Shown piece by piece: positions 1 through 8,175 of a stretch of 64,000 nucleotides of DNA (within the stretch, counting starts at the first letter, position 1; each line of letters begins with the position of its first letter). The position numbers were made by a program, and so were the translations under genes. A model generated the notes under the pieces. That model worked only from the letters and a program-made list of their open reading frames with translations, did not search any database and was not told the DNA's origin. This DNA comes from Phytohabitans suffuscus (GTDB lineage: Bacteria; Actinomycetota; Actinomycetes; Mycobacteriales; Micromonosporaceae). Location of the stretch: the NCBI RefSeq assembly GCF_011764565.1, contig NZ_AP022871.1, positions 8,804,320 through 8,868,319 on the forward strand, written 5' to 3'.

Positions 1-931
1 GGTGCGGACCCATACCCTGTCCGGAGCCGTCACGCTGCCCACCTTCGGCGCCGCGGTGCTGGGCTCGGACGGTCCCGCCGTCGTCACGATCGCCCACAGT
101 GGATCGACGGTGACCGGCGGGTCGGCACGGGTCGCGGTCTCCGCCGACGACCCTGGCTGGCTGCCCCTGCGCCGGCTCGTCGCCGGCCACGGCGATCCGC
201 CCGGTGCGCTGACCGTCGAGGACGGCAACCCGTACCGCGACTCCTACCACGCGCCCGCCGCGGGCCGGCTGACCGCCGAGGAGATCCACGACTGGCAGGG
301 GCGCTTCGCCGAGGCGTGGTGGCTTCTCACCACGTACGTGCCCGAGCGCGCCGCCGAGCTCTCCGCCGGGCTGCGCTCGGTCGTCCCACTGGTCACAGAG
401 GACGATGGCGTGGCCCGCAGCGCGACGTCACGCGACACGTTCGGCACGCTCGGGCTCACCCGGCCCCGGTCCGCCGGCGAGCTGGTGGTCACTTTGGTGC
501 ACGAGTTCCAGCACTCCAAGCTGAGCGTGCTGCTCGACCTCGACCCGCTCTACCGGCCCGGCGGAGCCGAGCGGCACTTCGCGCCGTGGCGCGCGGACGC
601 ACGGCCGACGGGCGGGCTGTTCCAGGGCGTCTACGCCTTCCTGGGCGTCGCGGACACCTGGCGCGGACTGCGTTCGGCGCCCGGCCACGAGCAGGCGGCC
701 ACCGAGGAGTTCGCCTTCGCCCGGGACCAGGTGGCGGCCGGCCTGACCGCGCTCGAAGGTTCGAAAGAGCTCACCGCGAAAGGACGGGAGTTCGCCGCGG
801 GGCTGCGCCAAGCGGTGGATCGGCTGCGGGCGGAGCCGGTGCCGCGACCGGCGACGGACAGGGCGGCCGAGCTGATGCGCCGGCGGCGAGAAGCGTGGCG
901 CCGGCACAACCCCGACGCGCCGGACCGGTGA
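1..931 (+). CDS. HEXXH-domain peptide-modification protein, C-terminal part of an FxsB-like RiPP maturase (partial)
   Basis: The frame is open at the window edge, so this is probably the C-terminal half of a longer protein. About 309 residues are visible. Residues 167-171 read HEFQH, a zinc/iron-type HEXXH motif, followed about 40 residues later by a segment with 'APWRADARPTGG' and 'GVYAFLGVADTW'. This matches the HEXXH domain that is fused behind the radical SAM/SPASM maturase in FxSxx-COOH type RiPP systems, or occurs alone as an alpha-ketoglutarate HExxH peptide beta-hydroxylase. The radical SAM half is not in the window. Two small peptide genes follow on the same strand, and an NB-ARC/TPR protein typical of the same systems converges on them. 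The HEXXH motif is intact, so hydroxylase activity is possible. Alternative: a stand-alone HEXXH protein starting at the GTG at position 2. Confidence 0.7.
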   Translation, partial: VRTHTLSGAVTLPTFGAAVLGSDGPAVVTIAHSGSTVTGGSARVAVSADDPGWLPLRRLVAGHGDPPGALTVEDGNPYRDSYHAPAAGRLTAEEIHDWQGRFAEAWWLLTTYVPERAAELSAGLRSVVPLVTEDDGVARSATSRDTFGTLGLTRPRSAGELVVTLVHEFQHSKLSVLLDLDPLYRPGGAERHFAPWRADARPTGGLFQGVYAFLGVADTWRGLRSAPGHEQAATEEFAFARDQVAAGLTALEGSKELTAKGREFAAGLRQAVDRLRAEPVPRPATDRAAELMRRRREAWRRHNPDAPDR

Positions 932-950
932 TGGTGGGTGTCGCGCCCGC

Positions 951-965
951 GTGGCGCGTCGCCAC
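951..965 (+). terminator. small perfect hairpin after the HEXXH gene
   Basis: GTGGCG at 951-956 pairs perfectly with CGCCAC at 960-965 around a 3-base loop, 20 bases after the HEXXH gene stop. There is no T-run, as is common for actinobacterial terminators. The stem is short, so it may only attenuate. Confidence 0.35.
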
Positions 966-982
966 CAGAGGTTGGTTTGGCC

Positions 983-1021
983 TAGCATCGCTGAAGCGAC
1001 GCATAGCATCGTTGAAGCGAC
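983..1021 (+). repeat. two direct repeats, 21-bp period, upstream of the first precursor peptide
   Basis: The unit TAGCATCGYTGAAGCGAC occurs at 983-1000 and 1004-1021, differing at one base (C/T). The 21-bp period places both copies on the same face of the helix. They lie about 50-85 bases before the ATG at 1070 and are the only such repeat in this gap. This suggests a binding site for a regulator acting on the peptide genes. The regulator is not identified. Confidence 0.5.
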
Positions 1022-1069
1022 ACTCATCCTGATTCGAGACTCCGGCGAGAGCAGGGAGGCGCGGTAGGC

Positions 1070-1252
1070 ATGGACGAGGCGCAGTCTCGCGTGTGGCATG
1101 AGATGCAACCGCCGGCCATCGACGTCACACAGTCGTCGATCAGGTCCGTGCTTCTCGAAGAAGACACCACATTGGCGAACGCGGTGCGTCGCCTGCTCGA
1201 CGACATCGCCGTGCCCGGCGAAAGCTACGCGGCACACAGCAGCACCCCCTGA
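1070..1252 (+). CDS. RiPP precursor-like peptide 1, HxSxx C-terminus
   Basis: A 60-residue peptide; ATG start with GGGAGG about 10 bases upstream. The C-terminal half has the leader-like pattern of FxsA precursors: acidic residues, then a helix such as 'LANAVRRLLDD', then Pro-Gly-Glu and a short core. The last eight residues are YAAHSSTP. Counting from the C-terminus, HSSTP fits the FxSxx-COOH rule with His in place of Phe, and YAA just before it is a second aromatic-x-x triplet. It resembles its neighbour at 1415-1600 in the helix and in the shared PGE-x-YAAH block. By analogy with triceptide (three-residue cyclophane) RiPPs, the Tyr and His rings could be crosslinked; this is inference. Confidence 0.65.
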   Translation: MDEAQSRVWHEMQPPAIDVTQSSIRSVLLEEDTTLANAVRRLLDDIAVPGESYAAHSSTP

Positions 1253-1277
1253 GCGGGGCGGCGCCGCCGCCGCGCAG

Positions 1278-1330
1278 AAACCGCCCGAAGCTTGGGCGCG
1301 TCATCGAGACCGGACAAGTCCGGGCGGTTT
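1278..1330 (+). promoter_or_regulatory. competing hairpins between the two precursor genes
   Basis: A 10-bp perfect pair links 1278-1287 (AAACCGCCCG) with 1321-1330 (CGGGCGGTTT). Two shorter stems use the same bases and exclude it: 1282-1286 with 1294-1298 (CGCCC/GGGCG), and 1310-1315 with 1318-1323 (CCGGAC/GTCCGG). The element sits between the stop at 1252 and the second peptide start at 1415. It could set the ratio of the two peptides by partial termination or RNA processing. Confidence 0.4.
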
Positions 1331-1414
1331 AAGGTGTCCGCGAGTTGCTCGACCCATCGCCGACCGAGCCATCACGCGACCGACGTGATGCGCGCCTTGC
1401 TGCCAGGGGGACAC

Positions 1415-1600
1415 GTGCCGGACAACGCAGACTTCCAGCGGGACGACGAGCTGGCGGCGATCCCCGACCTCAGCACGCGCAGCCTCGACGGGGTCCTCAG
1501 CGACGGCGACTCGGTGCTGGACCGCGCCGTGCTGCGCCTGCTGCACAACCTGGACCAGCCCGGGGAGCACTACGCCGCGCACGGCAACACCCTGGAGTAG
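1415..1600 (+). CDS. RiPP precursor-like peptide 2, Tyr-Ala-Ala-His core
   Basis: I place the start at the GTG at 1415, because AGGGGG lies 4 bases upstream; in-frame starts further upstream (1292, 1388) lack a good ribosome site. The product is 61 residues. It shares with peptide 1 an acidic N-terminal region, the helix 'LDRAVLRLLHNL', Pro-Gly-Glu, and YAAH near the end; here the tail is HGNTLE. The third residue after His is Asn instead of Ser, and the tail is one residue longer than the FxSxx rule. Two non-identical cores on one scaffold suggest that one maturase serves both. No other function is evident. Confidence 0.6.
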   Translation: MPDNADFQRDDELAAIPDLSTRSLDGVLSDGDSVLDRAVLRLLHNLDQPGEHYAAHGNTLE

Positions 1601-1601
1601 C

Positions 1602-1618
1602 CCGCCGGCGTCCGGCGG
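1602..1618. terminator. hairpin between the convergent peptide and TPR genes
   Basis: CCGCCGG at 1602-1608 pairs perfectly with CCGGCGG at 1612-1618 around a 3-base loop, directly after the stop at 1600 and before the opposing stop at 1648. A symmetrical GC-rich stem here could end transcription from both sides. Confidence 0.5.
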
Positions 1619-1647
1619 CTGTGTGGGGACCCGGCTGTGAGGGCCGG

Positions 1648-4467
1648 CTATGTGGGGGCCGGCTCGATGTCGGACTCCAGGCGGTGGGCCGCCCGTGCGG
1701 AGACCGTCTCGGGGTGTCCGGCACCTATCAGGTCGCCCAGCCCCGCCACGGCTTCGTGCAGCAGTGTCCGGCCCTCCTCCCGCCGGCCGACCGCGATCGT
1801 GTCGAGCGCCGCGTTCACCGCGCAGGCTCTCGTGTACGGGTGTGGCAGGCCGCGGGCCCGGCGCGAGACCTCCAGGGTCCGCACCGACAGCCGCCACGCC
1901 GCCTCGTGCTCGCCGGCGAGGGCGAGGTCGTGGGCGAGGCCGCTCGCAGCGCAGAGGGTGAAGCCGTGGGCGTCGCCGAGCACGTCGCCCATCCGGGCGT
2001 GGGTGCGCTCGTCCAGCTCGCGGGCGGGCGCCAGCTCGCCCAGTGACCGCAGCACGATCGCCTGGTTGACGGCCGCCGCCAGCGTGAGCGGGTGGTCCTC
2101 GCCGAACACCTGCAGGTATCCGTCCATCGCCTTCGCCGCGCGGCGCTGCGCCTCCGCCAGGTTGCCCGTGACGCGCAGCGTGTTGGCGTGTGTCATCGTC
2201 GCGGCGAGCGAGTGCTCGTGCTGGGTCCCGTAGCGCCGCTCGCTGTCGCGGTCGTGCTCCGCCGCCGCGGCGAGCGCCTCGTGGTACCGCCCGACCTTTC
2301 GCAGCGCGATGGCGAGCGTGCGGCCGGCGAGCAGCACGCTCGGATGCTGGGCGCCCCGCTGGTGCCGGTACGCCGGCAGGATCCCGCGCAGGATCTCCAG
2401 CGCCTCCGCGTAGCGACCGAGGCCGTAGAGGTCGCGCGCGAGGTTCGCCTGGGCGAAGAGCAGGCGGTTGTCGTTCTCGCTGACGACCTGCTGCCAGGTG
2501 CGCACCGCCTCCGCGTCGATCCGGTAGGCGCCGGCGAAGTCGCTGAGCATCCGCAGGTTGACCGCGAGGTTGTTGCGCGCGGTGATGGTCTCCTCGTCCT
2601 CGTCGCCGAACACCCGGCGATAGCCGGCGACCGTCTGCCGGTCCAGGGCGAGCGCCTCCGCGAACCGCCCGGCGACCCGCAGGTGCGGCGCGAGCACGCC
2701 CGCGGCGTTGAGCGTGAACTCGTGGTCGGGGCCGAACTCCGGGCTGTCGCGGAACCGGTCGAGCACCTGCTCCGACATGCTCCGCGCCCGTTCGTTGAAA
2801 CCCAGATGCCGCAGGGTGACCGCGAGGTAGTTGGCCGCGCGCAGGGTCAGCTCGCCGTTCGGGCCCAGGCCGTCCGCGTCCTCCGCCTTCGACCACGCCT
2901 CGAAGGACTCGTCACCGAGCCGCCGGGAGCCCTCCAGGTCGCCGACCAGGTTGAGGTAGCGGATCTGGTCGAGCACGACCCGGCGGGCGTCCGGCACGCT
3001 GGAGTCGATCAGGCCGGCCGGGCGGATGTGCGGCCCGATCTCGGCGTGCACCGGCCAGGTCTCCTCGCTGCGGGGGTATCCCGGGTTCGCCGACGCCAGC
3101 AGCTGCTGCACGTTGCTGCGCCCGCGCCGGGCCGCCTCCTCCTTCAGCTCGTCGCGCAGCACGCCCTGGAAGAGGCGGTGCACCTGCATCCGCTGGTCGG
3201 GGTCGACCTTGGCCAGCCCGTAGCGGCGCAGGTCGCGGACCGCCCGGTCCCAGGCGACCTGGTCGCGCAGGGCGTGCCTCAGCGCCGCCGAGACCGGCGC
3301 CTCCCGGCCCCGGCGCAGCAGGCCGCCGGAGATCGGCTCCGGACCGAGGAAGGCGAACATCTCCAGCAGCTCGGCGACGGCCGGCGCGTGCGCGCGCAGC
3401 CGCCAGATGGCCAGGCGCACGAGGGCGACGAGCGTGGTCCGCAGCGCCTCGGGAGGCTTGGCCAGCTCACGCACGTGGCGGTCCAGCTCGCTGAGGTAGT
3501 CGCCGACGCTCATGCCGGTCGCGACCTGGCACGAGACCGCCTGGTCCAGCGCGAGCGGCAGGTCGCCGAGGCGGGCCGCCAGCCGGTCGGCGTCCACCTG
3601 CGAGACGCCCTCGCCGCGCTTGCGCACCAGCTCGATGCTCTCCCCGCGCTCGAAGATGTCGACCTGGATCGGGTCCCAGACCTCGGACCAGGTGTGGTCG
3701 CGGGAGGTGAGGATCACGTGGCCGCCGCGGGTGGGCATCAGCCGCGCGATGTCCTCCGGGTCGTTGGCGTTGTCGTAGATCAGCAACCAGCGCAGCGGGC
3801 TGTCGGCCAGGTCGGCCAGGACGAGGCTCGCGGTCTGCTGCAGATCCGCCGTCTCCGGGATGTCGAGGTGCCGGCCGAGGTGGTGCAGCGACTGCAGGAC
3901 GAGCGAACGCTGCTCGGCCGGGATCCACCAGACGACGTCGTAGCGCTCGGCGTAGCGGTAGGCGAACTCGACCGCCAGCTGGGTCTTTCCCACGCCGCCC
4001 AGGCCGTGCAGCGCGCGCGGCAGCACCGACGCCTTGGACCGGTCCTCCAGCGCCCGTTGCAGCCGCAGCAGCAGAAGCTCGCGGCCCGTGAAGACCGGGT
4101 TTCGCAATGGCACGTTGCCCCAGATCCGCAGCCGCCGGGCGGCTGTCGCGGGCGCCGCCGGATCGGTGCCGGTGGCGGCGGCGACCCACTCGTCGATCGC
4201 GGCGGCCAGGCGCCCGGTCAGCCCCGCCGCGACCCGGGCCGCGAACGCCGGCAACGGTGGCAGGCCCACGTCGCGGGCCGGCATCGCGGCGATGCGATCC
4301 ACCACGGCGGCGGTGTCCTGCCAGGAAAGGTCGGCGGGGAGCTGGTCGGGCTCGAACATCTCGCCGGCCACCGCGCTCAGCCACGCGGGCGAGACCCCGG
4401 CGAGGAGGCGAGCGAGGGCGGCGCGGTCACCGCCGCCAATGATCACGGATCGTCGCTCACCTGTCAC
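1648..4467 (-). CDS. NB-ARC/TPR protein, FxSxx-COOH system type
   Basis: About 939 residues from the GTG at 4467 (a second GTG at 4446 has the better AGGTGAG site). The first ~110 residues are a helical region I cannot name. An NB-ARC ATPase follows: Walker A GLGGVGKT near residue 155-162, Walker B 'WLLIYDNAND', and a 'GDLPLALDQA' motif like GLPLA of STAND proteins. From about residue 480 to the end are roughly ten tetratricopeptide-like repeats. This architecture is a standard member of FxSxx-COOH RiPP loci, where its role is unsettled; STAND proteins usually act as signal-sensing switches. It converges on the two precursor genes and has its own ~190-bp upstream region of lower GC. Alternative: an unrelated STAND regulator, less likely given the neighbours. 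Confidence 0.75.
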   Translation of the reverse strand: MTGERRSVIIGGGDRAALARLLAGVSPAWLSAVAGEMFEPDQLPADLSWQDTAAVVDRIAAMPARDVGLPPLPAFAARVAAGLTGRLAAAIDEWVAAATGTDPAAPATAARRLRIWGNVPLRNPVFTGRELLLLRLQRALEDRSKASVLPRALHGLGGVGKTQLAVEFAYRYAERYDVVWWIPAEQRSLVLQSLHHLGRHLDIPETADLQQTASLVLADLADSPLRWLLIYDNANDPEDIARLMPTRGGHVILTSRDHTWSEVWDPIQVDIFERGESIELVRKRGEGVSQVDADRLAARLGDLPLALDQAVSCQVATGMSVGDYLSELDRHVRELAKPPEALRTTLVALVRLAIWRLRAHAPAVAELLEMFAFLGPEPISGGLLRRGREAPVSAALRHALRDQVAWDRAVRDLRRYGLAKVDPDQRMQVHRLFQGVLRDELKEEAARRGRSNVQQLLASANPGYPRSEETWPVHAEIGPHIRPAGLIDSSVPDARRVVLDQIRYLNLVGDLEGSRRLGDESFEAWSKAEDADGLGPNGELTLRAANYLAVTLRHLGFNERARSMSEQVLDRFRDSPEFGPDHEFTLNAAGVLAPHLRVAGRFAEALALDRQTVAGYRRVFGDEDEETITARNNLAVNLRMLSDFAGAYRIDAEAVRTWQQVVSENDNRLLFAQANLARDLYGLGRYAEALEILRGILPAYRHQRGAQHPSVLLAGRTLAIALRKVGRYHEALAAAAEHDRDSERRYGTQHEHSLAATMTHANTLRVTGNLAEAQRRAAKAMDGYLQVFGEDHPLTLAAAVNQAIVLRSLGELAPARELDERTHARMGDVLGDAHGFTLCAASGLAHDLALAGEHEAAWRLSVRTLEVSRRARGLPHPYTRACAVNAALDTIAVGRREEGRTLLHEAVAGLGDLIGAGHPETVSARAAHRLESDIEPAPT

Positions 4468-4660
4468 GCCTCGAATTATCGCGGACCCGTCTTGAACAAC
4501 TCTATACCGCCAGCGAGTTGGAATAAAAACACCAACACTCCTGAGAGGGCTTGCCCAAATCGTATCGGTAGTAGAAACTCGGCACGCTGCCAAGAAGTGT
4601 CATTTAATGGCAAGCGCCTCGGCACCGAAAGCGGGTCCTGCGCAATTCCAGCGCCGCGGC
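4468..4660. other. lower-GC intergenic region upstream of the TPR gene
   Basis: This stretch between the start of the TPR gene and the end of the ACMSD gene is clearly richer in A/T than its surroundings, especially 4495-4620. It must hold the TPR gene promoter and the end of the kynurenine operon transcript. I see no coding frame with a credible start, and no strong terminator stem. Confidence 0.4.
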
Positions 4661-5665
4661 CTACGGGCGGCCGAGGAATCTCGCGGCATTGGCAATCATG
4701 ATTTTGGCCCGCTGCTCCTCGGTCAGGAAACCGGCCTCGCGCACCACCCGGCCCGCGGGGCGTTCGCCCAGCGGATACGGGTAGTCGCTGCCCACCACGA
4801 CGCGGTCCTCGCCCACCACGTCGACGAGCAGCCGCAGCGCGGGTTCCTCGAAGACGACGCTGTCCACGTAGAAGCGTCCGATGTAGTGGCTGGGCGGGTG
4901 CGCCGAGCGGCCGCGCACGAGGTCGCCGCGCCGGTGCCAGGCGTTGTCGGCGCGGCCCAGCCAGTACGGGAAGCTGCCGCCGCCGTGGGCGAAGCAGATC
5001 CGCAGGTCCCGCGGCACCGCGTCGAAGACGCCGCCGAGGATCATCGCCAGCAGCGACAGGTGGGTCTCGGCGGGCATGCCGGTCAGCCAGCGGGCCATCC
5101 AGCGGTCCAGCCGCGGGCCGTCCGGCATGTCCCAGGGGTGCACGAAGACCGGGGCGCCCACGTCGGCGCAGTGCCGCAGGAACTCGACCACGCCCGGGTC
5201 GTCCAGGTCGCGGTCGCCGACGTGGTTGCCGATCTCGACGCCGGCGTGACCGGCGGCCAGGCACCGGTCCAGCTCCGCGCAGGCGGCGTCCGGGTCCTGC
5301 AGCGGCACCTGGCAGAAGGGGACCAGCCGGTCGCCGCCGGCGGCCGCCCACTCCAGGACCAGGTCGTTGAAGACGCGGGCGACCTTCACCGCCTGGTCGG
5401 CGGGGCGGTCGTACGAGAAGAAGACCGGCGTGGGCGAGACCACCTGTACGCCGACGCCGTCGGCGTCCATGTCGGACAGCCGGGTGTGGACGTCCCAGGA
5501 GGCGGCGCCGAGCGGCCGCCACTCGTGGTCGCCGACCATCAGCATGGCCGCCCGCTCGGAGTCGACGCGCAGCCACGGCCAGCCGGTGCCGCCGCAGACG
5601 GCGGAGAGGTCCGGCCACCCCTTCGGCACGACGTGCGTGTGCACGTCGTGTACGGGACCGCTCAT
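4661..5665 (-). CDS. nbaD: 2-amino-3-carboxymuconate-6-semialdehyde decarboxylase (ACMSD)
   Basis: 334 residues, the usual ACMSD length. It belongs to the metal-dependent amidohydrolase_2 family and decarboxylates the ring-cleavage product of 3-hydroxyanthranilate to 2-aminomuconate semialdehyde, diverting it from quinolinate. Metal ligand motifs are visible: HTH at residues 9-11, 'FVHPWDMP', 'FAHGGGSFPYW' and 'VGSDYPYP'. The start is the ATG at 5665, which overlaps the dioxygenase stop as ATGA; the much longer open frame upstream of it is a shadow of that gene. It is the last gene of the kynurenine operon, which explains why its product is the substrate of the aldehyde dehydrogenase encoded upstream. 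Confidence 0.93.
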   Translation of the reverse strand: MSGPVHDVHTHVVPKGWPDLSAVCGGTGWPWLRVDSERAAMLMVGDHEWRPLGAASWDVHTRLSDMDADGVGVQVVSPTPVFFSYDRPADQAVKVARVFNDLVLEWAAAGGDRLVPFCQVPLQDPDAACAELDRCLAAGHAGVEIGNHVGDRDLDDPGVVEFLRHCADVGAPVFVHPWDMPDGPRLDRWMARWLTGMPAETHLSLLAMILGGVFDAVPRDLRICFAHGGGSFPYWLGRADNAWHRRGDLVRGRSAHPPSHYIGRFYVDSVVFEEPALRLLVDVVGEDRVVVGSDYPYPLGERPAGRVVREAGFLTEEQRAKIMIANAARFLGRP

Positions 5666-6186
5666 CCGCGGCCCGGGTGGAGCGTGCCGCACCTGCCGCA
5701 GGTGCGGGCCGCCTCGTCGCCGTAGAACGCCGCGAACACCGGCGGCAGGTCGACCACGATGTCGCGCACCTGCAGCTCGACCTCGTGCACCAGGTTGCCG
5801 CACGCGGGGCAGTACCACTGGAACCGCTCCAGCGTCCCCTCCGCGCGCACCCGCTCCACGACGAGGCCGATCGAACCCTCCTCCGGCCGCTGCGGCGAGT
5901 GCGGCATGTTGCCGGGCAGCACCCACATCTCGCCCTCCCTGATGTGGATCGTGTCCCGGCCCTCGGGTGTCATGACGTCGAGGTACATGTTGCCCTTGAC
6001 CTGGTAGAAGAACTCCTCGTACGGGTCGACGTGGAAGTCGGTGCGCTGGTTGGGCCCACCGACGACCATCACGATGAAGTCGGATCCGGTCGGAAACATC
6101 TGCTTGTTGCCCACCGGCGGCTTGAGCAGGTGCTGGTGCTCCGCCAACCAGCCCGGGAAGCTCACCGGGCGCGCGACCTCGGACAT
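5662..6186 (-). CDS. nbaC: 3-hydroxyanthranilate 3,4-dioxygenase
   Basis: 174 residues, the bacterial single-cupin form. It cleaves 3-hydroxyanthranilate to 2-amino-3-carboxymuconate semialdehyde. Fe(II) ligands fit His52, Glu58 and His96 ('FHVDPYEEFF', 'MPHSPQRP'). The C-terminus carries the second, rubredoxin-like iron site: CPAC at residues 125-128 and CGRC at 162-165. The ribosome site AGGAG at 6191-6195 lies just after, and partly shares bases with, the stop of the preceding RidA gene, indicating translational coupling. The stop overlaps the ACMSD start by 4 bases. Confidence 0.94.
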   Translation of the reverse strand: MSEVARPVSFPGWLAEHQHLLKPPVGNKQMFPTGSDFIVMVVGGPNQRTDFHVDPYEEFFYQVKGNMYLDVMTPEGRDTIHIREGEMWVLPGNMPHSPQRPEEGSIGLVVERVRAEGTLERFQWYCPACGNLVHEVELQVRDIVVDLPPVFAAFYGDEAARTCGRCGTLHPGRG

Positions 6187-6195
6187 GGCAAACTC

Positions 6196-6594
6196 CTAGG
6201 GTAGAAGTGCGATCGCCTGTATCTCGATCAGCAGGTGCGGGTGCGGCAGCTGGTGCACGGCGACGGTGGTGCGGGCCGGCCCGGTCTCGTCGAAGTAGCC
6301 GGCGTAGACCTCGTTGTAGCCGCCGAAGTCGTTCATGTTGACCAGGTACGCGGTGACCTGGGTGAGGTCCGGCAGGTCGGCGCCGATCGAGCGGAGGATC
6401 CCCCGCAGGTTCTCGATGACCGCGCGGGTCTGCGCGCGGATGTCCAATGTGGTCGTGCCCAGCTCGTCCACGGCGGCGCCGGCGATGCTGTTGTCCGGGC
6501 GGCGGCTGGACGTGCCGGAGACGAACGCGAAGCCGCCGGCGACCTTCACGTGCGGGAAGCGGCCGCGGGGGCGGGCCATGCCCTCGACGATCAC
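6196..6594 (-). CDS. nbaF: RidA-family 2-aminomuconate deaminase
   Basis: 132 residues of the RidA/YjgF family ('[18 protein letters not shown]' near the N-terminus, '[18 protein letters not shown]' mid-protein, '[15 protein letters not shown]' at the end). In kynurenine-type operons the RidA member is the 2-aminomuconate deaminase that yields 4-oxalocrotonate and ammonia. The start is uncertain: GTG at 6594 or ATG at 6579; I keep the GTG because a G-rich site lies upstream. Position between the aldehyde dehydrogenase and the dioxygenase supports the specific role. A general imine deaminase cannot be excluded from sequence alone. Confidence 0.8.
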   Translation of the reverse strand: MIVEGMARPRGRFPHVKVAGGFAFVSGTSSRRPDNSIAGAAVDELGTTTLDIRAQTRAVIENLRGILRSIGADLPDLTQVTAYLVNMNDFGGYNEVYAGYFDETGPARTTVAVHQLPHPHLLIEIQAIALLP

Positions 6595-6667
6595 GACGCC
6601 CGCACCCCCCGCAGCGGCGGGCGGGGAACGCCGGTCCGGTAGGCCCCGGTGGGGACGGCCGCCGCGT

Positions 6668-8175
6668 TCACGACAGGTCCACGCAGACGTTGGTGAGCTC
6701 GGAGTAGAAGGCGAGCGAGTGCACGCCGCCCTCGCGCCCCACGCCGGACGCCTTCACCCCGCCGAACGGGGTGCGCAGGTCGCGCAGGAACCACGTGTTG
6801 ACCCACACGATCCCGGCGTCCAGGGCCGCGCCGGCGCGGTGCGCCCGCCCGACGTCCCGGGTCCACACGGTGGCCGCCAGGCCGTAGTCGCTGTCGTTCG
6901 CCAGCGCGAACGCCTCCTCCTCGCTGTCGAACGGGGCCACGTGGCACACCGGTCCGAAGATCTCCTCGCGGTTGGTGCGGTCGGCGTTGGACAGTCCGGT
7001 GAGGACGGTCGGCTGGACGTACGCGCCGCCGTCCCGCGCGTCGCCGAGCGCCGGCACCCCGCCGCCGGCCACGAACGTGGCGCCCTCGGCGCGGGCCAGG
7101 TCGTAGTGGCCGACCACCTTCTCCCGGTGCTGGCGGGAGATGAGCGGCATCGTGCCGGTGTCCTCGTCTGACGGCCAGCCGAACGGCAGGGCGGCGGCGC
7201 GCTTGCCGAGCCGCTCCACGAACTCGTCGAAGACCGGCCGCTGCACGTACAGCCGCTCGGTGCACAGGCACACCTGGCCGCCGTTGGTGAAGCTGGACCG
7301 GACCGAGCCGTCCACGGCGGCGTCGAGGTCGGCGTCGGCGAAGACGAGCCCGGCGTTCTTGCCGCCCAGTTCGAACGAGACCGCCTTCACCCCGCCGGCG
7401 GCGGCCCGCATGATGGCGCTGCCGGTGGCCGACTCGCCGGTGAACGTGATCGCGTCCACGCCGCGGTGGCGGGTCAGGAACTCGCCGGCCGAGTCCGGGC
7501 CGAAGCCGTGTACCAGGTTGAAGACGCCGTCCGGGACGCCGGCCGCGGCCATCACCTCGGCCAGCAGCGTCGCGGAGGCCGGGTCTCCTCGGAGGGCTTG
7601 ACGACGACCGCGTTGCCGCAGGCGAGCGCCGGGGCCACCTTCCAGGTGAGCAGCAGCAGCGGCAGGTTCCACGGCACGATGACGGCGACGACGCCGGCCG
7701 GCTTGCGGACGGCGTAGTTGAGCGCGCGGCCGCCGGTGGGGGTGACGGTCGTGAACGACTCGGTGGGCGCGGCGCAGACGATGTCGGCGAAGGCCCGGAA
7801 GTTGGCCGCGCCGCGCGGCACGTCGAGCGTCCGGGCCTGGCTCATCGGCTTGCCGGTGTCGGCGACCTCGGCGGTCACCAGGTCGTCGAAGCGCCGGTCG
7901 AGCTCGTCGGCGACCCGGCGCAGCACGGCCGCGCGCTCCCGCTCGCCGAGCCGGCCCCACGGCCCGCGCAGCGCGGCGCGCGCGGCCGTGACCGCCGCGT
8001 CCACCGTGGACCCGTCGGCCTCGGCGACCTCGAAGACCCGCTCGCCGGTGACCGGTGAGATTTTCGCGAACGTGCGCGCGGATGGCTCGAACCGGCCGCC
8101 GACGAAGTTGCGCAGCAGCCCCGGCTCGCCGGCCGGGCGGCCGGTGGTGGCCAGGCGGGGGTCCCAGAGCGTCAC
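6668..8175 (-). CDS. nbaE: 2-aminomuconic 6-semialdehyde dehydrogenase (frameshifted as sequenced)
   Basis: An aldehyde dehydrogenase of about 502 residues once one base is restored. The GTG start at 8175 overlaps the kmo stop as GTGA. The N-terminal frame runs through '[32 protein letters not shown]' type Rossmann motifs and then collapses. The C-terminal frame resumes with '[11 protein letters not shown]', '[12 protein letters not shown]' (catalytic Glu) and 'NGGQVCLC' (catalytic Cys). The break is at 7581-7583, where one more C on the coding strand gives the expected KPSE-x-TPxSA motif. Both halves carry all catalytic residues, so the break is more likely a base-calling error than decay. 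Operon position assigns 2-aminomuconate semialdehyde as substrate. It oxidises the aldehyde with NAD to 2-aminomuconate. Confidence 0.85.

Noticed and set aside
2092-4701. 869-residue open frame on the plus strand
   Set aside because: It is the antisense shadow of the NB-ARC/TPR gene; the sequence is low complexity (Val/Arg/Gly/His) with no domain.
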